Below, piece by piece: positions 17,923 to 27,040 of a stretch of DNA of 64,000 nt. Numbering within the stretch: position 1 is the stretch's first letter; each line of letters opens with the position of its first letter. The DNA is from CAJQQK01 sp051010015 (lineage in GTDB: Bacteria > Pseudomonadota > Alphaproteobacteria > Rhizobiales > Hyphomicrobiaceae). The DNA is taken from contig JBPCVZ010000183.1 of assembly GCA_051010015.1 (NCBI GenBank), positions 6,463 to 70,462 of the forward strand, read 5' to 3'. The notes beneath the pieces are model-generated. The model did no database searches. It worked only from the letters and a program-made list of their open reading frames with translations, and was not told the origin of the DNA. The position numbers and the translations under genes were made by a program.

Positions 17923-18711
17923 CTACAGACTTTTGAAATTCGGCGGTCGCTTTTCAACAAATGCTTGGAAAGCCTCACGCGCTTCCGGCGATGTCATGCG
18001 CTCGGCAAAGAGCCGTGACTCAGCCTCGAGCCGCTCGACAATTTCGTCGATGGATGCCCCGCGGATCAGATCACGGGCAGTTTTGAGGGCGCCCGGAGGC
18101 TTCGCTGCCAACCGCGTTGCCGCCGCACGCGCCGTGTCCTCCAGTTCCTCTGCCGCGACCACCGCGTTGACCAGGCCGGCATCGCGCGCCCGCTCGGCAG
18201 AAAACGGTTCTCCCAGCGCCAGCATCTCGAAAGCACGCGCATGGCCCATGCGCCGAGGCGCCAGCAGGCTCGATCCCGCTTCCGGCACCAATCCAAGATC
18301 GAGAAACGGCGTGATCAAACGTGCCGACGGCGAAGCATAGACGAGATCGCAGTGAAACAGCAGCGTGACGCCGACACCAACCGCCAGACCGTCGACGGCA
18401 GCAATCAGCGGTTTCTCAACCCGCGGCAGATAACCGATGAAGCGATGAACCGGCGTTTCACCAACTGTCGGCGCCCCGTCGCGGGCGCGGTTCATGAAAT
18501 CGTTGATGTCGTTACCGGCGCTGAACACGCCGCCCGAGCCTGTCAGGATGTGCGCACGAACGTCGTCGCTGGCATCCCCGTCGACGAGCGCCGCATGCAT
18601 CGCCGTATACATCGACGGCAACAGGGCGTTCTTCTTCTCAGGGCGCTGTATCCGTATCATCTGCACGCCATCACAACGCGACACGTCAATTTCGGTAGGC
18701 AGCTCGGACAT
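17923..18711 (-). CDS. Enoyl-CoA hydratase/isomerase family protein
   Basis: 262 residues with the crotonase fold. Recognisable are IRIQRPEKKNAL at the N-terminus, the oxyanion-hole segment GVFSAGNDINDF, AAVDGLAVGVGVTLLFHCD (second oxyanion glycine), and LGLVPEAGSSLL, where hydratases carry one catalytic Glu. The first Glu position, in LLFHCDLVYA, is not obvious, so it may be an isomerase or a specialised hydratase rather than a housekeeping beta-oxidation enzyme. It directly follows the acyl-CoA dehydrogenase (42-bp gap) on the same strand, which suggests a joint role in acyl-CoA breakdown. Confidence 0.9.
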   Translation of the reverse strand: MSELPTEIDVSRCDGVQMIRIQRPEKKNALLPSMYTAMHAALVDGDASDDVRAHILTGSGGVFSAGNDINDFMNRARDGAPTVGETPVHRFIGYLPRVEKPLIAAVDGLAVGVGVTLLFHCDLVYASPSARLITPFLDLGLVPEAGSSLLAPRRMGHARAFEMLALGEPFSAERARDAGLVNAVVAAEELEDTARAAATRLAAKPPGALKTARDLIRGASIDEIVERLEAESRLFAERMTSPEAREAFQAFVEKRPPNFKSL

Positions 18712-18753
18712 CAGCGGTTCCTTCGTTTGGCGACGGCAATCGGCTTTCGTCCG

Positions 18754-20535
18754 TTAGGCACGCAGGCGCTCCACCGGAACCGCTAGCAGACTGTCGGCGC
18801 CATCCGTGATCGATGTCGCAATCCCGGCCGCCAACGGCACCTGCGTTTCGCCGAAAAAGCGTGCCAGCGCGACGTGGTCGCGGCCCGTGCCGTTCGTATC
18901 GCGCGCCGCATGCAGCGCCCCCTTGGCAAGATAGACGCCACCCGCGCTCAGTCCGAACAAGCGCAGATACGGAGTCGCCCCGGCAAGCGCCGCCTCGGGG
19001 TTGCTCTGCAGCTGCTCGCCCATCCACAACGATGCAGACCGCAATGCCGACAAGGCTTCGTCGAGGCGGTCCGCCATGTTGCCGAATGCGGGCTGATTGG
19101 ATGCTTTGACGTCGTCCACGATCTCGGCGAGTTCATCGATATAGGCGGTGACCACGGCGCCGTCGCCGAGTGGCAGTTTGCGCGTCACGAGATCAATCGC
19201 CTGGATACCGTTTGTGCCTTCGTAGATCGGCAGGATACGGGCATCGCGGTAGTACTGTGCAGCGCCGGTTTCCTCCATGAAGCCCATGCCGCCGTGCACC
19301 TGGACGCCCATCGAGGCCACCTCGACGCCGATGTCCGTCGAAAACGCCTTGGCAACAGGCGTCAGCAGGGCGCCGCGCATCTCGCCCTGCAGGCGGTCCT
19401 CCTTGGTCGCGCCGCGCTCGGCGATATCGAGTTCGCGGGCGGTCACCAGGCAGATCATCCGGGCGGCCTGTGTCATCGACTTCATGGTCAGAATGGTGCG
19501 CCGGATGTCAGCGTGCTCGATGATCGGGCTCATCTCACCACGCTTCGCCGTCGGTCCGCGGCCCTGGGTGCGTTCATTGGCGTATTCGATCGCCCGTTGC
19601 GTCGCCCGGTCGGCAACGGCAACGCCCTGCAGGCCGACACCGAGCCGCGCCGCGTTCATCATGATGAACATGACGTTGAGGCCGCGGTTCTCTTCGCCAA
19701 CCAGATAGCCGATGGCGCCATCGTTCTCGCCATACTTCAACGTGCAGGTCGGGCTGGCATGGATACCAAGCTTGTGCTCGACGTTGGCGGTGACGACGTC
19801 GTTGCGCGCACCGACCGTGCCATCCGGGTTAACCAGAAATTTCGGCACGAGGAACAACGAGATGCCACGCGTGCCTTCCGGCGCGTCCGTCACCCGGCCC
19901 AGCACCATGTGCACGATGTTGTCAGCCAGATCGTGATCACCGTAGGTAATGAACGTCTTCGTGCCATAGAGCCTGTAGGTGCCATCTCCCTGCGGTTCCG
20001 CACGTGTTCGCAGCGCGCCGACATCCGATCCCGCGTGTGGCTCGGTGAGGTTCATGGTCCCGGGCCATTCACCCGAGACCATCTTGCCCAGATAGGTTTC
20101 GATCAGTTCCTTGCTGCCGTGCGCCTTGAGGGCGTCGATCGCGCCCATCGTGAGCAGCGGGCAAAGCGCGAACGAGAGGTTCGCGGCGTTCCAGATTTCG
20201 TTCGTCGCACTTGCCACGATTCCTGGCAGGTCCTGGCCACCGTAAGCCTCGGGTCCGGTCAGCGCATTCCAACCCCCTTCGCAGAACTGCGCATACGCCT
20301 CGGCCCAACCCTCGGGCGTCGAGACGTGACCGTCGGCGAGCTTGGCGCCAACCGTGTCGCCGACGCGGTTCAACGGATCGAGCACGTCGCTGCCGAACTT
20401 GCCCGCCTCCTCCACGATCGCGCGCAGCGTATCCTCGTCCAGCCCATCATAAACGCCGCTCTCGATGAGCTGCGGCACATCGGCGGCGGACTTGAGTGCG
20501 AACAGAATATCTTCTACTGGAGCTTCATAGGCCAT
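18754..20535 (-). CDS. Acyl-CoA dehydrogenase, long (DmdC-like) form
   Basis: 593 residues, longer than the 380-400 of classical enzymes because of an extra N-terminal leader (YEAPVEDILFALKSAADV) and a C-terminal helical extension. Core motifs: MNLTEPHAGSDVGALRT (FAD/substrate), GTKTFITYGDHDL, ERTQGRG, HGGMGFMEETG, and ARILPIYEGTNGIQAIDL with the catalytic Glu in IYEG. The same architecture is seen in 3-methylmercaptopropionyl-CoA dehydrogenase DmdC and broad FadE-like paralogues. The function is alpha,beta-oxidation of an acyl-CoA with transfer to ETF; the chain is unknown. It is divergent from the Sua5-type gene. Confidence 0.93.
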   Translation of the reverse strand: MAYEAPVEDILFALKSAADVPQLIESGVYDGLDEDTLRAIVEEAGKFGSDVLDPLNRVGDTVGAKLADGHVSTPEGWAEAYAQFCEGGWNALTGPEAYGGQDLPGIVASATNEIWNAANLSFALCPLLTMGAIDALKAHGSKELIETYLGKMVSGEWPGTMNLTEPHAGSDVGALRTRAEPQGDGTYRLYGTKTFITYGDHDLADNIVHMVLGRVTDAPEGTRGISLFLVPKFLVNPDGTVGARNDVVTANVEHKLGIHASPTCTLKYGENDGAIGYLVGEENRGLNVMFIMMNAARLGVGLQGVAVADRATQRAIEYANERTQGRGPTAKRGEMSPIIEHADIRRTILTMKSMTQAARMICLVTARELDIAERGATKEDRLQGEMRGALLTPVAKAFSTDIGVEVASMGVQVHGGMGFMEETGAAQYYRDARILPIYEGTNGIQAIDLVTRKLPLGDGAVVTAYIDELAEIVDDVKASNQPAFGNMADRLDEALSALRSASLWMGEQLQSNPEAALAGATPYLRLFGLSAGGVYLAKGALHAARDTNGTGRDHVALARFFGETQVPLAAGIATSITDGADSLLAVPVERLRA

Positions 20536-20664
20536 GCGCAACCTCACTCTAGATTCGGCGTCAAACGGTAGGCGACCATACTGATCTCATCACGGCCTGT
20601 CATGCACACGATTTCGTCACTGTCGCGGGCAAATCGCCACGCGTTTTCGAGGATGACACCGTCC

Positions 20665-21648
20665 ATGCCGCTGAGCCCGGTTCCCGCGTCTGATGCCAGC
20701 CTTCGCAAGGCCGCCGAGCACCTGCGCGCCGGTCGGCTGGTGGCGTTTCCGACCGAGACCGTCTACGGCCTCGGTGCAGATGCCAGCAACGGTGAAGCGG
20801 TCGCCCAGATATTTGCTGCCAAAGGCCGCCCGACCTTCAATCCGCTGATCGTCAATGTCCCGGACATCGACACCGTGTCCACGTATGCGCATCTACCTCC
20901 GCTGGCCGAGCGCTTGGCCTCGGCCTTCTGGCCGGGCGGACTGACGCTGGTGCTCGACAGGAAGCCGGACTGCCAACTGTCCGAGCTGGTCTCCGCCGGC
21001 CTGTCGAGCGTCGCGATCCGCTGCCCGTCGCATCCCGTGGCCAGAGCCCTGCAAATTGCAGCCGGCTGCCCGATCGCGGCGCCGTCGGCGAACCGCTCAG
21101 GCCACGTCAGCGCGACGACCGCTGCGCATGTCGCCCAAGATATTGACGATCAGGCATTGGCGATGATCCTCGATGATGGTCCCTCCCCGCACGGCATCGA
21201 GTCGACGATCGTCGATGCCCGCGGCGACGTGGTGCAGGTCCTGCGGCCGGGCGCAGTGACGATCGATGCCATGATGGAGGTCGTTGGCGCGGCGGTGCGG
21301 ATCGAGATATCAAAGCCGCAGGAAAGCGGCAGCGCCGCACGGTCTTCACCCGGCCAGCTCGAAAGCCACTACGCGCCGGCGAAACCGGTCATTCTGGATG
21401 TATCCGCTCCAGCACCCGGCCAGGCGCTGCTCGCCTTCGGCACGCCGCCTGCCGGGCACGATGGCCCAATCGTCAATCTCAGCCCGACGGGTGACCTCAT
21501 CGAGGCGGCCGCCAATCTGTTCACCGGTTTGCGCGAGCTGGATCGCTCCCAGGCCACCTCTATTGCCGTGATGGCAATCCCGGAATCCGGACTGGGCGTC
21601 GCGATCAACGACCGGCTGAGGCGCGCCGCAGCGCCGCGAGACCGGTGA
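20665..21648 (+). CDS. L-threonylcarbamoyladenylate synthase, Sua5 type
   Basis: 327 residues. The YrdC domain (about residues 10-200) makes threonylcarbamoyl-AMP from threonine, bicarbonate and ATP for the tRNA t6A37 modification. Visible are VAFPTETVYGLGADA, KGRPTFNPLIV, FWPGGLTLVLDR, SVAIRCPSHPVA and AAPSANRSGHVS. The remaining 120 residues form the Sua5 C-terminal domain, joined by the conserved linker SPGQLESHYAPAKP. That makes it the two-domain Sua5 form rather than the short TsaC. ATG 20665 has GAGG 12 nt upstream; ATG 20653 is an alternative. Confidence 0.95.
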   Translation: MPLSPVPASDASLRKAAEHLRAGRLVAFPTETVYGLGADASNGEAVAQIFAAKGRPTFNPLIVNVPDIDTVSTYAHLPPLAERLASAFWPGGLTLVLDRKPDCQLSELVSAGLSSVAIRCPSHPVARALQIAAGCPIAAPSANRSGHVSATTAAHVAQDIDDQALAMILDDGPSPHGIESTIVDARGDVVQVLRPGAVTIDAMMEVVGAAVRIEISKPQESGSAARSSPGQLESHYAPAKPVILDVSAPAPGQALLAFGTPPAGHDGPIVNLSPTGDLIEAAANLFTGLRELDRSQATSIAVMAIPESGLGVAINDRLRRAAAPRDR

Positions 21649-21651
21649 GTC

Positions 21652-23715
21652 TTAATCGCGGACGCGCATGCTGGCTTCGGTCACCTGTCCCGCTCCCGGC
21701 ACGGTGCCCGGTGCGGCACCCGGCGGTGTGACCGGATCGACGCCCCGTTGCGGAGGTTGCCACGCACGCTCGTCATCTTCGCGCAATCCACCCCAGCTCT
21801 CGCCGTACCAATCGCTCGTCCCGAACAGCCAAAGCTTGAAACGAGTCCAGCCATCCATTGGCTGCACCTTGACGCTCAGCTCTTGCGTGCTCGGCATTGT
21901 CGATTGCAGTTGCTTGAGTTGGTTACTGATTTCGATGAAACGATCGTCGGGGACGGTCGCGCTGATCGGCTTGTTCTCGATCCGGTCCATCCGCATCGCA
22001 ATCGCCGAAACATCCTCGCGAGACTGCGCCCGCCACTCGTCCATCGAACTTGCCAGCGTGTGCTGGTTGTTGATGATCTTGGCAACGGCATCGTTAAGAT
22101 AACTGGTGTCGATATCGCCGGCATCGCCGTTGACCACGACCGGGCGTTCCATCGACGTCTTCATCACGTCTTCGAGTTGCCCCATGCGCTGTTGCAACTG
22201 CATCGAGAGCCCGGCAAAACGCTCGCTGACCGTCGACCCGATCGATGACAGGAGTGCATCACGATCGTCGCCGTTGCTGGTCGAAATGGATAAGTTCAGG
22301 TCGTCCTGAACGATCCGCAATAGATCAGCAATCTGCCCCTGCTGGATGTCGGCAATCTCCTGCATGCGCTGCTGGCGTTCATTGACGCCTTCAAGCATGA
22401 GATTGACGTCGCCGGTGCGCGAATCAACCTCGCGCAACTGGCCGCCGACGCCGCGCATACCGGCCTCGACATCGCGCAGACTCGCCATCACCGGACCGAG
22501 TTCGACGTCGCCGTCGCTGGCCCGGATCAACTGCTCGACACTTTCAATCTTTGATGTCAGGCGTTCGATATCGAGGTCACCCGCACCGTTCAGCGCCACG
22601 CTTTGCAGGCGATGCTCCAACTCCGTCAAGCGCGCGGGCAAGGACGTCAAGAGTTGCTCCAGGCCATCGAGGCGATCGAGCGAGGCCATCATCGACTTGA
22701 AACGTGCTTCGAGCTCCGATGTCATTTCAACCGGCGTCGTCGTCTCGGCATCGATCTCTTCGACGGCGTCTTCCAAGGTCTTGAGGCGATCGCCCAATAC
22801 CGACCAGGCGCGCGCCAACTCCTTGAACTTGGCATCGACGTTGCTTTCCATGCGGCCGATCAAATAGGAAATCTCGTTGACGTCATCATCGTGCCACACG
22901 CTGGTATGGCCGTTCGTCGGGTTTTCGAGCACATCTGGAATACCATTGTGATTGGTGTCGCGCAGTTCCTCGACCAATGTGCTGAATGTCGCGCGATTGC
23001 GTGCCATGTCTTCTGTCAAATCTCGAATGGCACGTTCGATCGCATCCATGCGTGTGTTTTGCAGCGTATCGGTCACCGTTGGCACTCCCGTCGGCAGACT
23101 GGTAGACCCGGCAATTTGCTGGCCACCAGCGCCAGCGCGGACTTTCTGGCGCCCTTCATCTTGCGACGCACCCACTGTGTCACGCAGATCAAAATCCGGA
23201 CGATGGCGGTGGAGGATCTTCCGTGTGGTATCTCGGCTCATATTGAACAACGTGTCTATGATGTCTGTGGTTGTAACGGGTGATCGGCGGGTGTACGCCA
23301 GATCAGCGGCTTGGATGAGAACGCCTTGGAACTCTTCAGATTTTGGTGGCGAGCCGTCGGCGTTAGTGGTGCCTCGCGGCGTCGGCTCCAACAGCGCGGC
23401 GGCGGTTTCCCGCCTTAGGCTAGAAACATGGATATTATGTTCATAAAGCGCCACGGAAGCGGCGTCATTTCGGGTCATAGCGTGCACCAGATGCACGACT
23501 TCTACTTCCGCAGCACCATGCAGTGCCGCCAGATCACGCGCCTCGTGACACAGGTCACGGACACCCTGATCGACCCAGATCGGCTGTTGGACACCGACGG
23601 CAGCCCCTCTGCGCGACGGCTCGGCGACGTTGAACAGCCCAATTGAGCCTGCACCCGAGCGGGCACGGACACTCGATTCCTGATTGTGGCCGTCGTTTGC
23701 CAAAACCCTGCCCAT
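21652..23715 (-). CDS. Clp-N-domain protein with long coiled coil and a Ca-loop-like motif
   Basis: 687 residues, no membrane segment or signal peptide. Residues about 48-170 resemble the double Clp repeat of ClpA/B/C N-domains: VDQGVRDLCHEARDLAALHG...VVHLVHAM, then FQGVLIQAADLAYTRRSPVTTTDIIDTLF. No AAA+ ATPase follows. Instead, residues 220-620 are mostly predicted coiled coil (ERAIRDLTEDMARNR, LEQLLTSLPARLTELEHRL), interrupted at 253-262 by DTNHNGIPDV, which matches the D-x-N-x-N-G-x-x-D calcium loop of thrombospondin type 3/dockerin repeats. The C-terminus is tryptophan- and proline-rich. Function unknown; an adaptor or scaffold is inference. Confidence 0.7.
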   Translation of the reverse strand: MGRVLANDGHNQESSVRARSGAGSIGLFNVAEPSRRGAAVGVQQPIWVDQGVRDLCHEARDLAALHGAAEVEVVHLVHAMTRNDAASVALYEHNIHVSSLRRETAAALLEPTPRGTTNADGSPPKSEEFQGVLIQAADLAYTRRSPVTTTDIIDTLFNMSRDTTRKILHRHRPDFDLRDTVGASQDEGRQKVRAGAGGQQIAGSTSLPTGVPTVTDTLQNTRMDAIERAIRDLTEDMARNRATFSTLVEELRDTNHNGIPDVLENPTNGHTSVWHDDDVNEISYLIGRMESNVDAKFKELARAWSVLGDRLKTLEDAVEEIDAETTTPVEMTSELEARFKSMMASLDRLDGLEQLLTSLPARLTELEHRLQSVALNGAGDLDIERLTSKIESVEQLIRASDGDVELGPVMASLRDVEAGMRGVGGQLREVDSRTGDVNLMLEGVNERQQRMQEIADIQQGQIADLLRIVQDDLNLSISTSNGDDRDALLSSIGSTVSERFAGLSMQLQQRMGQLEDVMKTSMERPVVVNGDAGDIDTSYLNDAVAKIINNQHTLASSMDEWRAQSREDVSAIAMRMDRIENKPISATVPDDRFIEISNQLKQLQSTMPSTQELSVKVQPMDGWTRFKLWLFGTSDWYGESWGGLREDDERAWQPPQRGVDPVTPPGAAPGTVPGAGQVTEASMRVRD

Positions 23716-23749
23716 CCCGTCGTCGGCGTCATCGAAGAGGCTGAATTTC

Positions 23750-23766
23750 CTGTGTAGTATACACAG
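23750..23766 (-). promoter_or_regulatory. Palindromic operator candidate ahead of the Clp-N gene
   Basis: CTGTGTA-GTA-TACACAG is a perfect inverted repeat (7-bp arms, 3-bp centre) 35 bp upstream of the ATG at 23715. Read on the minus strand it contains TATACT, a plausible -10 hexamer, so a bound regulator would block the promoter. The surrounding 120 bp is AT-rich. The regulator is unknown. Confidence 0.45.
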
Positions 23767-23892
23767 CTTACTGTCTGATCATGTATTGACTGTGGCAAAC
23801 TAGCCCACTCTGCCGCTGCGCACAAACGCTACAAGCAGTAGCCCAGGTGGCATTTGATCGTCGGGGACCATCGCAGAAGGTGTCCGCGGCAG

Positions 23893-24600
23893 CTACAGCA
23901 GGCGCGGGATCGCAGGCTGCAGCAGTTCGGCGCCCTCGGCGCGCGGATTGTTGATTTCAGGCGAAACGGCCGTCAAAGCGAGTGTTTGATCCGGTGCCGG
24001 CCCCAAGAGCTTCAGCGCCACCTCGTCACGCACCGATTTAACGTCAAGCCAGGCATCGAATTCTGCCGGCTCGAGAAGTGCCGGCATGCGATCGTGCACG
24101 GTGCGCATCTCGCGATTGGCGGGCACCGTGACAATCACCATCGTGTCAATTTCGCTACCGTCGGGCCCGAGCCAATCCTCGTAAAGACCGGCAAACGCAA
24201 GCGGCGGTATCGCGTCGTCCGGCGCCTCGGCCCGCCATGCGGCGCGATGGACATAGTGTGGCTGCTTGGCACCGCGTGGCCCCGTCCATTCGAAAAAACC
24301 GTTGGCGGGGACCAGGCAGCGCTTGTGGCGTAACGCCCCGCGAAATGAGGGTTTCTCGGTCAGAGTCTCGGCGCGGGCGTTGATCAGTGTCGAAAATTCC
24401 GCCGGTTCTTTGACCCAGGAGGGAATCAGGCCCCAGCGGACCAGAACCAGCTCACGCGGGTGCCGACCGCCGGGTCGGATGATCGCCACCGGGTCGGTCG
24501 GCGCGATGTTGTAGCGGGGCGGGAACGGATGCTCGTTGCCATATCCGAAATAGTTGCGCACGGCCGCGTGAGGCGATGTCAGGCTATAGCGTGAACACAT
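23893..24600 (-). CDS. SOS response-associated peptidase (SRAP / HMCES-YedK family)
   Basis: 235 residues. The protein begins Met-Cys (MCSRYSLT), and Cys2 becomes the N-terminal residue that forms a thiazolidine crosslink with abasic sites in single-stranded DNA. Other family residues are present: RYNIAPTDPV (Asn), LIPSWVKEP, INARAETLTEKPSF, LVPANGFFEW (active-site Glu) and MRTVHDRMPALL (active-site His). It should shield and later release abasic sites at replication forks. It is divergent from the Nudix gene (117-bp gap); no LexA box was recognised there. Confidence 0.95.
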   Translation of the reverse strand: MCSRYSLTSPHAAVRNYFGYGNEHPFPPRYNIAPTDPVAIIRPGGRHPRELVLVRWGLIPSWVKEPAEFSTLINARAETLTEKPSFRGALRHKRCLVPANGFFEWTGPRGAKQPHYVHRAAWRAEAPDDAIPPLAFAGLYEDWLGPDGSEIDTMVIVTVPANREMRTVHDRMPALLEPAEFDAWLDVKSVRDEVALKLLGPAPDQTLALTAVSPEINNPRAEGAELLQPAIPRLL

Positions 24601-24717
24601 TGATCGAATTCCCCCGCTCCTCTAGCGTGCATGACTATAGGACGTGGCAATCATGATGCGGTCGAGTAGCGCTTTCAACCCAGCACAAGCGCGCTTGTCG
24701 CCCGGAAGCGTGCAACT

Positions 24718-25182
24718 TTGACAAACTCCAACGCGCAAAGCCGGCTTCCCGCGAGCCATTGGCCGAAGGCCGCAGCCAGTGCCGCGATTTTCCGCGATGA
24801 CGGCAAACTCCTGATCGGATTGCGCGGCAAGGATCCAAGACGGCTCGTCTGGAGCCTGCCAGGTGGCCATATCGAAGCTGGGGAAACCGCCGGCAGCGCC
24901 GCTTTGCGCGAGGTCCGCGAGGAAACCGGTATCCAGGCTGAACTGCTCGGACTGGTCGATATCAACGATGTCATCATGCGACGCGATGACGGCTCGCTGC
25001 GTGCCCACTACCTGCTGACGATCTTTTTCGGCCGATGGTTGACCGGGGAGCCGGTTGCCGCCGATGATTGCCTCGAAGCCCGTTTCGTCGACTTGGATGA
25101 GATCACCCAACTCGACACGACCGACAACTTGATGCACTTCGCCAGGCTCGGTCAGCAGAAGTGGCACGCGCATAACGGCTAG
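24718..25182 (+). CDS. Nudix hydrolase
   Basis: 154 residues with an intact Nudix box, GGHIEAGETAGSAALREVREETGI, at about residues 49-71 (G-x5-E-x7-R-E-U-x-E-E-x-G-U). It should hydrolyse a nucleoside diphosphate linked to another moiety; the substrate is not predictable. The start is a TTG at 24718 with GGAAG 10 nt upstream; no ATG gives a full-length domain. It is divergent from the SRAP gene. Confidence 0.87.
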   Translation: MTNSNAQSRLPASHWPKAAASAAIFRDDGKLLIGLRGKDPRRLVWSLPGGHIEAGETAGSAALREVREETGIQAELLGLVDINDVIMRRDDGSLRAHYLLTIFFGRWLTGEPVAADDCLEARFVDLDEITQLDTTDNLMHFARLGQQKWHAHNG

Positions 25183-25324
25183 AGCCGCACGGGCCTGGGA
25201 TCGTCGTTCGTCGGCCTGGCCGCCGCGCATTCGACAATTCGTTCACAGACTTGTCACGATATGTGTTTGGCCGAATTCGATGTGGTCGCGCAGCATAGCG
25301 GTCCAAGCCTATTGAGGTCCACCG

Positions 25325-26335
25325 ATGTCCGATTACCTGCGCGGGTTGAGCTTTTTTCCGGTCCTGTCGCTGTGCGCCGCGATGTTCTTCAACCTGGCTA
25401 CCGCACAGGCCGATCCGGCGCGCTGGAAACGGGAAGGCTGGAAAACCGATTTCTCCAAAACGACAATAAAGTTTGGTGAAATCCTGTCCGGCGGCCCCCC
25501 GAAGGACGGCATCCCGGCAATCGACAAACCAATCTTCAAGCCAATCGGTCAAATCGCCAACATAACGGATAAAGAGCCGGTCGTAAGCTTGGCAATATCC
25601 GGCAAGGCACGGGCCTACCCCATCCGAATCCTAATCTGGCACGAAATCGTCAATGACACGCTCGGTGGCGTACCGGTGACTGTCACCTATTGTCCGTTGT
25701 GCAATTCGGCGATCGCATTCGATCGGCGTGTCGGTGACCGTGTGCTCGACTTCGGCACGACGGGAAAGCTGCGCAACTCCGACCTGGTGATGTACGACCG
25801 TGCCACTGAGAGTTGGTGGCAACAATTCACCGGTAACGCGATTGTCGGCAGCTTGGTGGGTCAGTCACTGAAAATGTTGCCGGCGCGGCTTGAAAGCTAT
25901 GCGCAGTTCAAGGCACGCGAACCAACCGGCGATGTTCTGGTGCCGAACAACCCGACGATGCGGAATTACGGCAAAAACCCCTATGTTGGCTACGATAGTG
26001 CCGCTAAGCCGTTTCTATACAACGGTGCCATGCCCGACGGCATCAATCCTATGGCCCGAGTCGTCGCGATACGTACGAAAGACGCCACGTTCGCGGTCGC
26101 GTTGGCGCTGCTGCGCGAAAAGCGGCAGCTGAGCCAGTCCGGAGTAATGCTGGCATGGCAGGAAGGGCAAACATCCGCCGTCGATACCGGCGACATCGCG
26201 AGCGGCCGCGACGTCGGCACTGTCACTGCCGTCGTCGCGGACAACAACGGAAAAACCAAGCCGATCCCCTACGACGTGACGTTTGCGTTCGTCTTTCATG
26301 CCTTTCATCCCAAACACAAAATCCGCACACAGTAG
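25325..26335 (+). CDS. DUF3179 domain-containing exported protein
   Basis: 336 residues. A signal peptide (FFPVLSLCAAMFFNLATAQA) is followed by the DUF3179 core: AYPIRILIWHEIVNDTLGG, VTYCPLCNSAIAFDRR (conserved C-x2-C), GKLRNSDLVMYDRATESWWQQ, and VLVPNNPTMRNYGKNPYVGYD. The conserved Cys pair and His suggest a metal or redox site, but the family is uncharacterised. GAGG lies 7 nt before ATG 25325. The TIGR02301-family gene follows after 72 bp. Confidence 0.9.
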   Translation: MSDYLRGLSFFPVLSLCAAMFFNLATAQADPARWKREGWKTDFSKTTIKFGEILSGGPPKDGIPAIDKPIFKPIGQIANITDKEPVVSLAISGKARAYPIRILIWHEIVNDTLGGVPVTVTYCPLCNSAIAFDRRVGDRVLDFGTTGKLRNSDLVMYDRATESWWQQFTGNAIVGSLVGQSLKMLPARLESYAQFKAREPTGDVLVPNNPTMRNYGKNPYVGYDSAAKPFLYNGAMPDGINPMARVVAIRTKDATFAVALALLREKRQLSQSGVMLAWQEGQTSAVDTGDIASGRDVGTVTAVVADNNGKTKPIPYDVTFAFVFHAFHPKHKIRTQ

Positions 26336-26407
26336 AGCCTTGATCATTCCGCAGAGCAGCGCTATGCCGTTTGCCAGTTGATCGAGGGGCGCAATTTGAG
26401 ACGTTTC

Positions 26408-26815
26408 ATGAAGACATGTCATGCGATCGGCTGGCGGGCAGCAACCATGATGCTCTCAATCCTGCTCGCGATGGCTCCGGCGACAACATCGACCATGGCG
26501 GCGCCCGATGGCGATGCGCGCGCCTACGACGTTCGGCTGATGCGGTTGTCAGAAATCCTCGGCGCGGTGCATTATCTGCGCGAGTTGTGCGAGGGCAAGG
26601 ACGGCATGCGTTGGCGTAACGCGGTTAACGACCTCATTAAAACGGAAGGCACGACCGCCCTGCGACGGGCCACCATCGCCCGCCGCTTCAACCTCGGCTA
26701 TCGCAGTTATCGACGGACCTACCGCAAATGCACGCCGTCCGCGAAGAACACGATTGCGCGCTTTTTCAAGGAAGCGATTGAGATTTCAGATGGCCTCGTA
26801 AAGTTGGGCCAATAA
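26408..26815 (+). CDS. TIGR02301-family exported protein
   Basis: About 135 residues. A signal peptide (TMMLSILLAMAPATTSTMAA) is followed by the conserved pattern of this alphaproteobacterial family: YDVRLMRLSEILGAVHYLRELCEG, WRNAVNDLI, RRFNLGYRSYRRTYRKC. The two cysteines (ELCEG, RKCTP) are probably disulphide-bonded in the periplasm. Its function is unknown. The frame begins earlier at a TTG (26378), but ATG 26408 gives a normal signal peptide. Confidence 0.8.
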   Translation: MKTCHAIGWRAATMMLSILLAMAPATTSTMAAPDGDARAYDVRLMRLSEILGAVHYLRELCEGKDGMRWRNAVNDLIKTEGTTALRRATIARRFNLGYRSYRRTYRKCTPSAKNTIARFFKEAIEISDGLVKLGQ

Positions 26816-27040
26816 CACTGGGATCGTTTCGGCGGCATTTTTTGACGGTGTGGCGGGATAGAATCGTCAGACTGCGCCGTTACGCGCTGTTTACATTACT
26901 TCCAACCCGTTAGTCCCACCGACCTAACCCCATGCTAGTCATACGTTTTTGGGACGGACGGCGCCAATGCACGCGCAAAGTTCCTCGTGAAGGGCAAAAA
27001 AGCTCAGGCAGGACCCGGCCCGAGACAGAAAGAACAACAT

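Noticed and set aside
18874..20571. Long open frame (565 codons) opposite the acyl-CoA dehydrogenase gene
   Set aside because: It is the antisense shadow of a well-supported gene in GC-rich DNA; its translation is rich in Arg, His and Ala with no motif, and it has no ribosome site.
26835..26875. TTGACG followed by TAGAAT as a promoter upstream of the 82-residue gene
   Set aside because: The two hexamers are only about 11 bp apart, too close for a sigma-70 promoter.
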